Of a DNA stretch of 64,000 nt, positions 10,960-21,686 are shown in pieces. Source of the DNA: Testudinibacter aquarius (GTDB taxonomy: Bacteria; Pseudomonadota; Gammaproteobacteria; Enterobacterales; Pasteurellaceae). The notes below the pieces were generated by a model that did not search any database, was not told where the DNA came from, and saw only the letters and a program-made list of their open reading frames with translations. Both the position numbers and the translations under genes were made by a program. The stretch is taken from the NCBI RefSeq assembly GCF_004342725.1, contig NZ_SMCP01000003.1:227068-291067 (forward strand), written 5' to 3'. Positions within the stretch are counted from its first letter, which is position 1. The number at the start of each line of letters is the position of its first letter.

Positions 10960-11121
10960 ATGGAAGTAGAGACAACAGAATACAAAAAATTTGTTGCGGA
11001 GCGGGTTAAAAAATCGAACGAAGATATCAAAAATGGTCGTCTTTTTACTTCTGAAGAATTTTATGAACGTGCAATGAGTGCGATTGCCAACTCCCTCTCC
11101 AGCCGCAGCACGACTGACTAA
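10960..11121 (+). CDS. Second antitoxin-like gene, paralogue of the first
   Basis: ATG at 10960 opens a 53-codon frame ending in TAA at 11119-11121. It starts [16 protein letters not shown] and closely resembles the start of the upstream antitoxin (VETKTTEYNKFLAKKI). The two proteins have the same length and share the pattern GR-T-E-AYE/FYERA. AAGGA, formed by the last toxin codons, serves as ribosome binding site three bases after the toxin stop. It looks like a duplicated antitoxin placed on the far side of the toxin. Whether it neutralises the same toxin is unknown. Confidence 0.7.
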   Translation: MEVETTEYKKFVAERVKKSNEDIKNGRLFTSEEFYERAMSAIANSLSSRSTTD

Positions 11122-11174
11122 TACTTAACCCTGTGCGCTCATCGTGTAGGGTTCTCAATATAAAGATAATAACC

Positions 11175-12641
11175 ATGAAATACAAAAACCTACGCGATTT
11201 TATTGACTTGTTGGAGCAGCAAGGCGAGTTGAAGCGAATTTCACAGGCGATTGATCCGCATTTGGAAATGACCGAAATTGCTGACCGCACTTTGCGTTTG
11301 GGTGGGCCGGCGTTACTGTTTGAAAACCCGGTCGGTTATGATATGCCGGTGTTATGTAACCTGTTTGGTACGGCACGGCGGGTGGCACTGGGGATGGGGC
11401 AAGAGAATGTAACTGCCCTGCGTGATGTCGGCAAATTGCTGGCATTTCTAAAAGAACCGGATCCACCCAAAGGCTTTAAAGACCTGATTGACAAGCTGCC
11501 GCAGTTCAAACAGGTACTGAATATGCCGACCAAGGTGCTGGGCAAAGCCGATTGTCAGCAGATTATATGGCAGGGAGAAGATGTCGATCTATATAAGCTA
11601 CCGATTATGCACTGTTGGCCAGACGATGTGGCACCATTGGTAACGTGGGGCTTAACCATCACCAAAGGACCGCACAAAAAACGGCAGAATTTGGGAATTT
11701 ATCGCCAACAACTTATTGCAAAAAACAAATTGATTATGCGTTGGCTGTCACATCGCGGCGGGGCATTGGATTTTCAGGAGTGGAAAGAGGCGCATCCTAA
11801 CCAACCGTTTCCGGTGTCGGTGGCGCTGGGCGCGGATCCGGCGACAATCTTAAGTGCGGTCACCCCAATTCCCGACACCCTGTCGGAATATGCCTTTGCC
11901 GGTTTATTGCGTGGTCATAAAAGCGAAGTAGTCAAATCAGTTTCCAATGAATTGGACGTGCCGGCCGGTGCGGAAATCGTGCTGGAAGGCTATATTGATC
12001 CAGCTGAAACCGCACTTGAAGGGCCTTACGGCGATCACACCGGTTATTATAACGAACAGGAATATTTTCCGGTGTTCACCGTCACTCACATCACTATGCG
12101 GCAAAATCCGATCTACCATTCCACTTATACCGGTCGTCCACCCGATGAACCGGCAGTGTTAGGCGAAGCGTTGAATGAAGTATTTATCCCAATTTTGCAA
12201 AAACAGTTCCCTGAAATCGTTGATTTTTACCTGCCGCCCGAAGGTTGTTCCTACCGTTTGGCGGTGGTAACTATCAAAAAACAGTATCCGGGGCACGCCA
12301 AACGGGTGATGATGGGAATCTGGTCGTTTCTGCGTCAGTTTATGTACACCAAATTTGTGATTGTATGCGATGATGATATTAACGCCCGTGACTGGAAAGA
12401 TGTGATTTGGGCAATCACCACCCGCAGCGATCCGGCGCGAGACTGCACTATCGTAGAACACACGCCGATTGACTACCTGGATTTTGCTTCTCCGGTTGCC
12501 GGTTTGGGGTCTAAAATGGGGATCGACGCCACCAATAAATGGGTTGGCGAAACGAGCAGAGAATGGGGAGTTCCAATAAGGAAAAAAGAAGAAATAGTGA
12601 AAAAAATAGATGAAATATGGGAAAAATTGTCTATTTTTTAG
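11175..12641 (+). CDS. ubiD: UbiD, prenylated-FMN-dependent decarboxylase
   Basis: UbiD removes the carboxyl group of 3-polyprenyl-4-hydroxybenzoate in ubiquinone synthesis, using prenylated FMN made by UbiX. The 488-residue protein matches the family's usual length when started at ATG 11175 ([13 protein letters not shown]). Conserved blocks include [43 protein letters not shown] and [12 protein letters not shown], which carry the acidic and arginine residues of the active site. The last 25 codons are notably A-rich compared with the rest of the gene, a local composition shift with no visible frame damage. Confidence 0.95.
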   Translation: MKYKNLRDFIDLLEQQGELKRISQAIDPHLEMTEIADRTLRLGGPALLFENPVGYDMPVLCNLFGTARRVALGMGQENVTALRDVGKLLAFLKEPDPPKGFKDLIDKLPQFKQVLNMPTKVLGKADCQQIIWQGEDVDLYKLPIMHCWPDDVAPLVTWGLTITKGPHKKRQNLGIYRQQLIAKNKLIMRWLSHRGGALDFQEWKEAHPNQPFPVSVALGADPATILSAVTPIPDTLSEYAFAGLLRGHKSEVVKSVSNELDVPAGAEIVLEGYIDPAETALEGPYGDHTGYYNEQEYFPVFTVTHITMRQNPIYHSTYTGRPPDEPAVLGEALNEVFIPILQKQFPEIVDFYLPPEGCSYRLAVVTIKKQYPGHAKRVMMGIWSFLRQFMYTKFVIVCDDDINARDWKDVIWAITTRSDPARDCTIVEHTPIDYLDFASPVAGLGSKMGIDATNKWVGETSREWGVPIRKKEEIVKKIDEIWEKLSIF

Positions 12642-12660
12642 AAAAAATATCGTTTAGAAT

Positions 12661-14114
<1,454 letters not shown>

Positions 14115-14143
14115 CGAATAAGATAGACCGCACTTTTAACCCA

Positions 14144-14181
14144 TAAAAAACTGAGGAGATGAAAATTTTCTCGGTTTTTTT
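14144..14181 (+). terminator. Terminator of gdhA
   Basis: AAAAAACTGAG and CTCGGTTTTTT pair over 11 positions with one G-T wobble around a 14-base loop, ending in T7. An uptake word (ACCGCACTT) lies just before it. Confidence 0.8.
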
Positions 14182-14481
14182 ATTGTGTATCGTATTCAGA
14201 ATTATGTATTTTGATATAGTAACAATTATTTATCAAACAGTTACCCTCGCTAATCAAGCCACACTTTTCCCTGCAAACTTAGTCATGAAAAATACTGGCT
14301 GCTAAATCAAAAGTGCGGTCACTCAATTCGACACAGGCGATCTGAAAAGCGTAAAAAAACTGCTAAAAAAGAATAACCCCCTATTTTCTATTGATAAAAA
14401 AAGCGTATAATTCTGCACCATTCGACTTATCTTTTCGTTTCTTTAACGAAAGCGTTTTTGAGCTTTACAGGATCGCATTTT
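14182..14481. other. Intergenic stretch between gdhA and the YafJ-like gene
   Basis: With the terminator, 367 bases separate the two genes. The stretch holds one uptake word (AAGTGCGGT near 14314) and AT-rich sequence before the next gene, which probably contains its promoter. No open frame with a ribosome binding site and no tRNA-like fold was seen. Confidence 0.5.
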
Positions 14482-15312
14482 ATGTGTCAACTTTTGGGCA
14501 TGAATTGTAACAGCCCTACCGATATTGTGTTTTCATTTGAGGGTTTTCGCCGCCGCGCAGGAATCACCGACCACCACTCCGACGGCTTTGGTATTGCGTT
14601 TTTTGAAGGAAAAGGCGTGCGGGTTTTTCGTGATGACAAGCCATGCAGCTCATCACCGATCGCTGATTGCGTCAAACAATATCACATCAAATCACTAAAT
14701 GTGATCGCTCACATCCGCAAAGCGACTCAAGGGGTGGTCAATCTGGAGAATACCCATCCGTTTATGCGTGAAATTTGGGGCGAAAACTGGGTGTTTGCGC
14801 ATAACGGCAACTTGAAAACCATGCCAGATCTGTCCGAAAGTCGTGCGCAGCCGATTGGCAGTACCGATTCCGAAGCTGCATTTTGTTATATGGTGGAAAA
14901 ACTCAAAGTGCGGTATCACAAAAAACCGAGCGACCAAGAGATTTTTAACGCAGTTTATGACATTGCGGCAGAATTGGGCGAGTTAGGCACATTCAATTTT
15001 ATCCTCTCTAACGGGCAAATCATGCTGGCGCACTGCTCCACTCATTTGCATTATGTGATGCGCAAAGCCCCGTTCGGCAAAGCGTTCCGCATTGATGACG
15101 ACGGTGTGATCGACTTCAACGACTTCGCTAAACCAAATGACCGAGTGAATATCATCTCCACTTTTCCACTGACCAAAAATGAAGCGTGGGTCAAAATGGA
15201 ACACGGCGGCTTTGTGATGTTTAAAGACGGCGAAAAAATCCATGAAGTGGTCGGTGAATATAAACTGATGGAAGATGACGGCACTCAATGCACTCAATCT
15301 CGCGTAGCTTAA
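14482..15312 (+). CDS. yafJ: YafJ-type class II glutamine amidotransferase
   Basis: The protein begins Met-Cys (MCQLLGMNC). In class II (Ntn) amidotransferases this cysteine becomes the N-terminal nucleophile that hydrolyses glutamine, which fixes the start at 14482 rather than further upstream; AGGA precedes it. The 276 residues contain the expected HIRKATQG, HNGNL and GSTDSEAAF blocks. There is no synthase domain, so the ammonia acceptor is unknown, as for E. coli YafJ. It is a single gene, followed by an inverted pair of uptake words. Confidence 0.88.
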   Translation: MCQLLGMNCNSPTDIVFSFEGFRRRAGITDHHSDGFGIAFFEGKGVRVFRDDKPCSSSPIADCVKQYHIKSLNVIAHIRKATQGVVNLENTHPFMREIWGENWVFAHNGNLKTMPDLSESRAQPIGSTDSEAAFCYMVEKLKVRYHKKPSDQEIFNAVYDIAAELGELGTFNFILSNGQIMLAHCSTHLHYVMRKAPFGKAFRIDDDGVIDFNDFAKPNDRVNIISTFPLTKNEAWVKMEHGGFVMFKDGEKIHEVVGEYKLMEDDGTQCTQSRVA

Positions 15313-15333
15313 TCTAACTTTTTACTTCATAGC

Positions 15334-15374
15334 ACCGCACTTTAGATTGAATTGTACATTAAATAAAGTGCGGT
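15334..15374. terminator. Inverted uptake-word pair, likely two-way terminator
   Basis: ACCGCACTTTA (15334-15344) and TAAAGTGCGGT (15364-15374) form a perfect 11-bp stem with a 19-base loop. It sits between the yafJ stop and the stop of the converging LysR gene. Inverted uptake words used as terminators are well known in Haemophilus. Confidence 0.7.
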
Positions 15375-15395
15375 TACATTATATCGCTTACCCCT

Positions 15396-16292
15396 TTATG
15401 ATTTAAATGCTTTAAGCAGTGAATCTAAAATATAATTTTCAATATTGCTATAATTATTTTTGCGTAACCGACATAATGTCACTCGCCAAGGTACCGGATC
15501 TTTAATTTTTCGGCAAACATAATCAGAAGCGGGATAAAGTTCAGAAATCGGAAAAGGTAAAATAGTTAATAATGCTTTATTAATTTTAGTCGAATTTAAT
15601 AGAAAATCCCAAGAGCTCGATTCCAAAATAATATTCGGATAAATATTATACCGTTTGAAGTGCTCGCTTAATTGATGATAAATCATAAATGTTTTATCAA
15701 ATATCGCCATTTTTTCATTGTGTAAATCTTGCCAGGTCAAAATCTCTTTTTGTGCCAAATGGTGTTCCGGAGAGAAAAACACCGAGAGTTCTGAATGTGA
15801 AATCTCAAAAGAATCAATTATATTCTTAGATATCCCTTCTGGATAAAGCAATACTGCCAAATCAATATTTTCTAACAGCAATTCTTTTTTTAATACATAT
15901 GCACCCTGTTCTTTAATGCTGAAATTAATTGTCGGATTTTCCAAAATAAGATATGGCATAATTTCAGAAAACACCACCGATAAAACCAATGGCGGAATAC
16001 CGATGGTAATATTACCGGTGATTTGATTAGTGATTTTATGTAAATTTTGATTCATCTCATTATATTTTTCGACAATTTCTTTTGCGTCACGATAATAATT
16101 CTCGCCCACATAAGTTAAACCCACTATTTTCCCTTGTGTTCGTTTGAATAACTGTATAGCTTCACGTTTTTCAAATTCATTGATCATCATACTGAGTGCC
16201 GGTTGTGAAATATATAAATGCTGTGAGGTACGACTCAAATTAAAATTATTATCCACAATAGCAATAAAATAACGCAGATGCCGTATATCCAT
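15396..16292 (-). CDS. LysR-family regulator of the ato cluster
   Basis: A 298-residue LysR-type transcription factor. The N-terminal helix-turn-helix (residues 1-60) contains the hallmark [20 protein letters not shown]; the rest is the effector-binding domain. It is read away from atoD across 299 bases, the standard layout for a LysR regulator and its target operon, so it most likely controls the ketone-body genes in response to a pathway intermediate. The effector cannot be told from sequence. Codon use is more AT-rich than in the ato genes. Confidence 0.85.
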   Translation of the reverse strand: MDIRHLRYFIAIVDNNFNLSRTSQHLYISQPALSMMINEFEKREAIQLFKRTQGKIVGLTYVGENYYRDAKEIVEKYNEMNQNLHKITNQITGNITIGIPPLVLSVVFSEIMPYLILENPTINFSIKEQGAYVLKKELLLENIDLAVLLYPEGISKNIIDSFEISHSELSVFFSPEHHLAQKEILTWQDLHNEKMAIFDKTFMIYHQLSEHFKRYNIYPNIILESSSWDFLLNSTKINKALLTILPFPISELYPASDYVCRKIKDPVPWRVTLCRLRKNNYSNIENYILDSLLKAFKS

Positions 16293-16591
16293 ACCCTTTC
16301 CTCTGTCAACTTACATAACTTCGCCTATGGTATATCAAATTTCTATAAAAAAAATTGATAGATGTCTAAAAAATCAGTATTTCTTTTTCTATTATTTTAT
16401 TGATATGCTCACTACAGATAATTTAACAAGTATAGAGACAATCACAACATACTGAAAAATAATTAAAATTATGCAATCACCTAGTTCTATAGAGATGGAT
16501 AGGTATTAGAAATAGTCTGTTCTATATTCTATGGATTTTATACGACATTAATTAATGTATAAATAAAATATATATCATTTGGAGAATTATT
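16293..16591. promoter_or_regulatory. Divergent lysR-atoD control region
   Basis: This AT-rich 299-base region has a candidate operator: TATCAA (16333-16338) and TTGATA (16355-16360), an inverted repeat about 40 bases upstream of the lysR start. No further gene is seen. The atoD ribosome binding site, TTGGAGA, lies at its right end. Confidence 0.4.
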
Positions 16592-17248
16592 ATGTCTAAA
16601 GTTATTTCTGTTGCAGAGGTAAAGCATCATCTTTTTGATGGAATGAGCATCATGTCAGGCGGTTTTATGGGGATTGGTTCGGCGGAGACCTTAGTCCAGG
16701 CTATTTTAGAGGCCGGTACCAAAGATATTACCCTGATTAGTAGCGATACTGCCTTGATCGATACCGGTGTCGGTCCACTCATTGCCAATAATAGAATTAA
16801 AAAAGTAATTGCCTCCCATATCGGAACCAATCCAGAAACCGGAAAAAAAATGATTGCCGGTGAAATCGAAGTCGAATTGGTGCCACAGGGTACGTTTGCA
16901 GAACGCATTCGTGCAGGCGGTGCCGGTTTAGGCGGAATTTTAACTCCAACCGGCGTTGGCACCGTGGTGGAAGAGGGAAAACAAAAAATACAAATTGATC
17001 AGGTCGATTATTTATTGGAACTGCCGCTGAAAGCCGATTTGGCGTTGATTAAAGCCCATACCGCCGATACTGCCGGAAATTTAATCTATGATGGCTCTGC
17101 CCGAAATTTCAATCCGTTGATGGCGTTGGCTTGCAAAACCGTGATTGTCGAGACCGACTATTTGGTGGAAGTAGGAGAATTGGAACCGAATCACATCATC
17201 ACGCCGGCAACCTTGGTGGACTATATTGTTTTGAAACCCGCACTTTGA
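16592..17248 (+). CDS. atoD: Acetoacetate CoA-transferase, alpha subunit
   Basis: AtoD and AtoA form the enzyme that moves CoA from an acyl-CoA to acetoacetate or a short-chain fatty acid. The 218-residue protein shows the family I CoA-transferase pattern: [16 protein letters not shown] near the N-terminus, then [13 protein letters not shown] and the glycine-rich [16 protein letters not shown]. It is the first gene of the operon and is followed by atoA after 34 bases that contain a partial uptake word. Confidence 0.93.
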   Translation: MSKVISVAEVKHHLFDGMSIMSGGFMGIGSAETLVQAILEAGTKDITLISSDTALIDTGVGPLIANNRIKKVIASHIGTNPETGKKMIAGEIEVELVPQGTFAERIRAGGAGLGGILTPTGVGTVVEEGKQKIQIDQVDYLLELPLKADLALIKAHTADTAGNLIYDGSARNFNPLMALACKTVIVETDYLVEVGELEPNHIITPATLVDYIVLKPAL

Positions 17249-17282
17249 CCCGTCAAGTGACGCTTTAAAAAAGGAAAAGGAT

Positions 17283-17939
17283 ATGAATGCAAAAGAATTA
17301 ATTGCACGCCGTATTGCAATGGAATTAAAAGACGGTGATGTCGTCAATTTGGGAATCGGCTTGCCAACGATGGTGGCCAATTATCTGCCTGCGGATGTGA
17401 ACATCACCTTGCAGTCAGAAAATGGTTTCTTGGGCTTAACCGCATATGATCCGGAAAATGCCAACCCCAATATCGTGAATGCCGGCGGGCAGCCTTGTTC
17501 AATTAAGGCTGACGGCGCGTTTTTTGATAGCGGGTTTTCTTTCGCCCTTATCCGCGGCGGACATGTTGATGCCTGCGTATTGGGCGGCTTGGAAGTTGAT
17601 CAGGAAGCGAATCTTGCCAATTGGATGGTGCCGGGAAAAATGGTGCCGGGTATGGGAGGAGCAATGGATCTCGTCACCGGCTCGCGTAAAGTCATCATCG
17701 GCATGGAGCATTGTGCTAAATCGGGTTCTTCAAAAATTCTCAAAAAATGCACCCTACCTTTAACAGCAAAAAATAAAGTGCATATGGTCGTGACCGAGTT
17801 GGCGGTTTTTAGCTTTATTGATGGCAAATTAACCTTACAAGAACATGCACCTAACGTAGATTTGGCAACCATTAAAGCCAAGACCGACGCCGAATTTGTT
17901 GTGGCAGACGATTTTAAGCAGATGATGATTAATCATTAA
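17283..17939 (+). CDS. atoA: Acetoacetate CoA-transferase, beta subunit
   Basis: The beta subunit carries the catalytic glutamate, here in the conserved SENGFLG motif near residue 48, which forms the glutamyl-CoA intermediate. The N-terminal [15 protein letters not shown] and the [15 protein letters not shown] block are also typical. Length is 218 residues, as for the alpha subunit. AAAAGG precedes the ATG. Together with atoD it activates acetoacetate made by the dehydrogenase two genes downstream. Confidence 0.94.
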   Translation: MNAKELIARRIAMELKDGDVVNLGIGLPTMVANYLPADVNITLQSENGFLGLTAYDPENANPNIVNAGGQPCSIKADGAFFDSGFSFALIRGGHVDACVLGGLEVDQEANLANWMVPGKMVPGMGGAMDLVTGSRKVIIGMEHCAKSGSSKILKKCTLPLTAKNKVHMVVTELAVFSFIDGKLTLQEHAPNVDLATIKAKTDAEFVVADDFKQMMINH

Positions 17940-17983
17940 TTTTTGCCATTGAGCATAATCAACAGAACAAAAAGGAACTCAAT

Positions 17984-19165
17984 ATGGAAAATATTGTTAT
18001 TGTCAGCGCCGTCAGAACACCGATTGGCAGCTTTAACGGCGCCCTTGCTACCGTAAGTGCGGTTGATCTCGGCGCTTTGGTGATCAAAGAAGTGTTACAG
18101 CGGGCAAATGTTGCTGCCGATCAAGTTGATGAAGTGATTATGGGCAATGTGCTGCAAGCCGGCCTGGGACAGAACCCGGCACGGCAAGCCGCTTTAAAAG
18201 CAGGTATTTATCAGCAAGCCCCCTCGCTCACAATTAATAAAGTGTGCGGCTCAGGCTTAAAAAGCGTGGTATTAGGGGCTCAGGCTATTCGTAGTGGTGA
18301 TGCCGATATTGTCGTGGTCGGCGGCATGGAAAATATGAGTCAAGCGCCTTACCTGCTGAGCAGCAAAGTGCGGTTGGGCGCCAGAATGGGCAATTTAACC
18401 TTGCAGGATAGCATGATTGAAGACGGCTTAACTTGCGCGATTAACCATTATCACATGGGAATCACTGCAGAGAATATCGCCGAACATTATGGCATTACTC
18501 GTCAGCAGCAAGATGAATTTGCCTTACGTTCGCAAACACTGGCTTCACAGGCGGTTCAAGCCGGTGTGTTCGATGCAGAAATTATTCCGGTAAGCGTAAA
18601 AACGCGTAAGGGTGAGAAGGTGTTCAATCGTGACGAACACCCTAAATTCGACACTACCCTTGAACAACTTGCCGCATTGAAACCCGCATTTAAAAAAGAA
18701 GGCAGCGTGACGGCGGGCAATGCTTCCGGCCTTAACGACGGTGCCGCCGCCTTGTTGCTCATGAGTGAAAGTAAAGCCGCTGAATTAGGATTGCAGCCGT
18801 TAGCCCGCATCCGCAGTTATGCCAGCGTAGGCAATGATCCTGCCGTGATGGGATTAGGGCCGGTCCAAGCAACACAAGCTGCCCTGCAAAAAGCCAATCT
18901 GACGTTGGCAGAGATTGATCTTGTCGAAGCCAACGAAGCCTTTGCCGCTCAATTTTTAGGCGTAGGAAAAACATTACTCTTTGATCTGGAAAAAACCAAT
19001 ATCCACGGCGGCGCCATTGCACTAGGGCACCCGATTGGTGCCAGCGGCGCACGTATTTTAGTGACATTGTTGTACGGCATGCAGGCAAAACAAGCCAAAT
19101 TAGGGTTGGCAACATTATGTATTGGCGGAGGGCAAGGGATTTCAATGGTGGTTGAGCGTCTCTAG
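17984..19165 (+). CDS. atoB: Acetyl-CoA C-acetyltransferase (thiolase)
   Basis: This thiolase splits acetoacetyl-CoA into two acetyl-CoA, or runs in reverse. All catalytic residues are present in their family motifs: the nucleophilic cysteine in [10 protein letters not shown] near residue 88, the histidine in [14 protein letters not shown], and the second cysteine in LCIGGGQG close to the C-terminus. Length is 393 residues, typical of the biosynthetic/degradative thiolase II group. AAAAAGGA lies before the ATG. It is third in the ato operon. Confidence 0.95.
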   Translation: MENIVIVSAVRTPIGSFNGALATVSAVDLGALVIKEVLQRANVAADQVDEVIMGNVLQAGLGQNPARQAALKAGIYQQAPSLTINKVCGSGLKSVVLGAQAIRSGDADIVVVGGMENMSQAPYLLSSKVRLGARMGNLTLQDSMIEDGLTCAINHYHMGITAENIAEHYGITRQQQDEFALRSQTLASQAVQAGVFDAEIIPVSVKTRKGEKVFNRDEHPKFDTTLEQLAALKPAFKKEGSVTAGNASGLNDGAAALLLMSESKAAELGLQPLARIRSYASVGNDPAVMGLGPVQATQAALQKANLTLAEIDLVEANEAFAAQFLGVGKTLLFDLEKTNIHGGAIALGHPIGASGARILVTLLYGMQAKQAKLGLATLCIGGGQGISMVVERL

Positions 19166-19219
19166 TTTTTCTCTTTTATCGGTAATAATCTGATTAATAA
19201 TAACAAGTTGAGGTTAAAA

Positions 19220-19996
19220 ATGATTGATGTAAATGGAAAAGTTGCTGTCATTACGGGTTCTGCCAGTGGTATCGGCTTGCATATGGCAAAAAAATTTTTG
19301 GCAAACGGTGCGAAAGTGGTCATTAGTGATGTGAATGAAGAAGCATTGGCGGCACGGCTGCAAGAGTTAAATCATCCGAACCTGTTGGCGGTGAAAACGG
19401 ATGTCACGAAAGAAGCTGAGATTGAAAACTTAATTTCAACTGCGCATAAGCATTTCGGTAGACTGGATATTTTTGTCAACAATGCCGGTATTCAGCATGT
19501 CGCATCGATAGAGGATTTCCCGACCGAAAAATTCGATTTGATGATCCAAATTATGTTGCGCGCATCCTTCCTTACGATTAAGCACTGCCTGCCGATTATG
19601 AAAGCGCAAAAATTCGGACGCATTATCAACGTATCGTCCATCAACGGTTTAGTCGGTTTTGCCGGTAAGGTAGCCTATAACGCCGCTAAGCACGGGATCA
19701 TAGGAATCACTCGGGTCGCTGCGCTGGAATGTGCCAAAGACGGCGTTACCGTCAATGCGATTTGTCCTGGGTATATCGAAACGCCGTTGGTGCTGAATCA
19801 AATGAAAGATTTAGCCAAAACCCGCAACGTTAGTCTGGAAAATGTGTTGGAAGAAGTGTTGTATCCACTGATTCCGCAAAAAACATTAATTGATATCGAC
19901 GATATTGCCAGCTTGGTTCTGTTTGCCTCCAGCCCTTGCGCCAAACACATCACCGGCACAAACCTAGTGATTGATGCCGGTTATACCGCACAATAA
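19220..19996 (+). CDS. bdhA: 3-Hydroxybutyrate dehydrogenase, short-chain type
   Basis: This is an NAD-dependent short-chain dehydrogenase of 258 residues. The cofactor motif is TGSASGIGLH, followed by NNAGIQHV, the catalytic serine (VSSINGLVG) and the YNAAK pair of tyrosine and lysine. The sequence resembles D-3-hydroxybutyrate dehydrogenases, and its position after atoDAB supports that substrate: it would make acetoacetate for the CoA-transferase. The ATG at 19220 is preferred over the TTG at 19208, which overlaps the ribosome binding site. Other hydroxy-acid substrates are possible. Confidence 0.85.
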   Translation: MIDVNGKVAVITGSASGIGLHMAKKFLANGAKVVISDVNEEALAARLQELNHPNLLAVKTDVTKEAEIENLISTAHKHFGRLDIFVNNAGIQHVASIEDFPTEKFDLMIQIMLRASFLTIKHCLPIMKAQKFGRIINVSSINGLVGFAGKVAYNAAKHGIIGITRVAALECAKDGVTVNAICPGYIETPLVLNQMKDLAKTRNVSLENVLEEVLYPLIPQKTLIDIDDIASLVLFASSPCAKHITGTNLVIDAGYTAQ

Positions 19997-20089
19997 TCAA
20001 CGTAAACTGACCAAAGCCGATTTCAGGGATGACATCGGCTTTTCTCGAGCGATAATTTTATTTCTGTATTGATAGACAGGAGAATGAAT

Positions 20090-21436
20090 ATGTTAGGAAT
20101 CCTGCTTGGTCTAACGATCATCATTGTATTGGCTTTTTGGGGCTGGTCGATTATTTGGGTCGCCCCAATAGCCGCCGGTGTTGTCGCATTATTTGGCGGA
20201 TTAGACTTATTAACGGCTTATACCGGTGATTACATGAGTGGTTTCGTCGGTTTTGCCAAAACCTGGTTTCCCATCTTTATGCTGGGCGCAATCTTTGGCA
20301 AATTGATGGAAGTCACTTCAATGGCAAACGCCATTGCGCAAACCATTAGCAAATGGCTGGGAGCAAAACGCGCGATTTTGGCGGTGGTTGTCGCCTGTTC
20401 GATTCTTACCTATGGTGGCGTCAGCCTGTTTGTGGTTGTTTTTGCCGTTTATCCACTCGGTGTTGCACTGTTCCGCCAAGCCAATATCTCCCGCCAACTT
20501 TTGCCGGGCACTATTGCCTTGGGCGCATTCACCTACACCATGACCGCCATTCCTGGTACGCCGCAAATTCAAAATTTAATTCCGACCCACTATTTCCATA
20601 CCACACCTGCCGCCGCACCATTAATGGGTGCCGTATCGGCACTGATTATGGCAGTACTAGGATACTATTGGCTGGTTTATCGTGAAACCGCACTTCGTAA
20701 CAAAGGATTAGTGTTTATTGAACCAGAATCCACACAAACTGTCCGAACCGAAGATGAAGAGAATTTAGCAAAAGCCTCATCAGACCAGACAAAAACAGTC
20801 GTTAACCCAATAAAAAATAGTAGACCCAATTTCTGGCTCTCTATGTTGCCGCTAATTTCTGTTGTTGTCGCACTAAACGTAGTCAAGTTATCCATAATAA
20901 TTGCCTTGCTTATCGGGATTATCCTGATTTTAGTCCTGAGTGCCGCACAATATAAAAGCTTTATTAAAGCCATTAACGAAGGGGCAAACGGCTCGGTGCT
21001 GGCGATTGTCAACACCTCGGCAGCCGTTGGCTTTGGTTCCGTGGTGAAAGCCGTTCCCGGATTTGCAGCACTATCTGATTTTCTGTTGAATATCAAAGGT
21101 TCGCCTCTGATTTCCGAAGCGGTATCTGTCACCGCACTTGCCGGAGCAACCGGTTCCGCCAGCGGCGGCATGGGAATTGCACTGGAAAGTTTGGGGCAAA
21201 AGTATTATGAATTGGCAATGGCTCAGGGTTTAAATATCGAACATTTCCATCGTGTTGCTTCCATTGCTTCCGGCGGGCTGGATACCTTGCCGCATAACGG
21301 AGCCGTTTTAACGTTGTTAGTGATTACCGGCATGAGCCACCGCCAAAGCTACTTTGATATTGCCATGGTATCACTCGTGATCCCGACCGTCTCTTTGATT
21401 ACGGTTATCGGCTTGGCCAGCCTCGGCATCGTATAA
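20090..21436 (+). CDS. GntP-family permease, likely for 3-hydroxybutyrate or a related acid
   Basis: A 448-residue membrane protein with about twelve hydrophobic segments, resembling the gluconate/GntP superfamily of H+ symporters. Family-like blocks are FAKTWFPIFMLGAIFGKLME and GATGSASGGMGIALE in the second half, and the SGGLDTLPHNGAVLTLL stretch. A polar cytoplasmic insert (residues about 215-260) lies mid-protein. AGGAG at 20078-20082 favours the ATG at 20090 over the one at 20084. As fifth gene of the ato operon it most likely imports the operon's substrate. Confidence 0.85.
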   Translation: MLGILLGLTIIIVLAFWGWSIIWVAPIAAGVVALFGGLDLLTAYTGDYMSGFVGFAKTWFPIFMLGAIFGKLMEVTSMANAIAQTISKWLGAKRAILAVVVACSILTYGGVSLFVVVFAVYPLGVALFRQANISRQLLPGTIALGAFTYTMTAIPGTPQIQNLIPTHYFHTTPAAAPLMGAVSALIMAVLGYYWLVYRETALRNKGLVFIEPESTQTVRTEDEENLAKASSDQTKTVVNPIKNSRPNFWLSMLPLISVVVALNVVKLSIIIALLIGIILILVLSAAQYKSFIKAINEGANGSVLAIVNTSAAVGFGSVVKAVPGFAALSDFLLNIKGSPLISEAVSVTALAGATGSASGGMGIALESLGQKYYELAMAQGLNIEHFHRVASIASGGLDTLPHNGAVLTLLVITGMSHRQSYFDIAMVSLVIPTVSLITVIGLASLGIV

Positions 21437-21445
21437 TCCCCATTT

Positions 21446-21510
21446 GGCATGGCGATAGCGGATTCGCCATGCCGATCAATTTGTGAGCGAAGTATCATTT
21501 TCTCGCTCAC
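21446..21510 (+). terminator. Two stem-loops after the GntP-type gene
   Basis: GGCATGGCGA (21446-21455) pairs with TCGCCATGCC (21464-21473). GTGAGCGA (21483-21490) pairs with TCGCTCAC (21503-21510). Neither is followed by a strong T run. They may end or weaken transcription before acs and protect the ato mRNA. The remaining 176 bases up to acs hold no gene. Confidence 0.5.
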
Positions 21511-21686
21511 TCTCCTATAAATTCTTCTATTTTGTGATCCACATCTTGAAACAAATCATTAACAACTATTGCTCATTTTTTTAACTTAATATAGGGTAAT
21601 ACCGTCCGTTTTTAATTTCAGCGATCGTTTGCTTTCTTTCGCTTCCTGTAACATTCCCTGCGACATCGTTAAGAGGAACGCCGATT

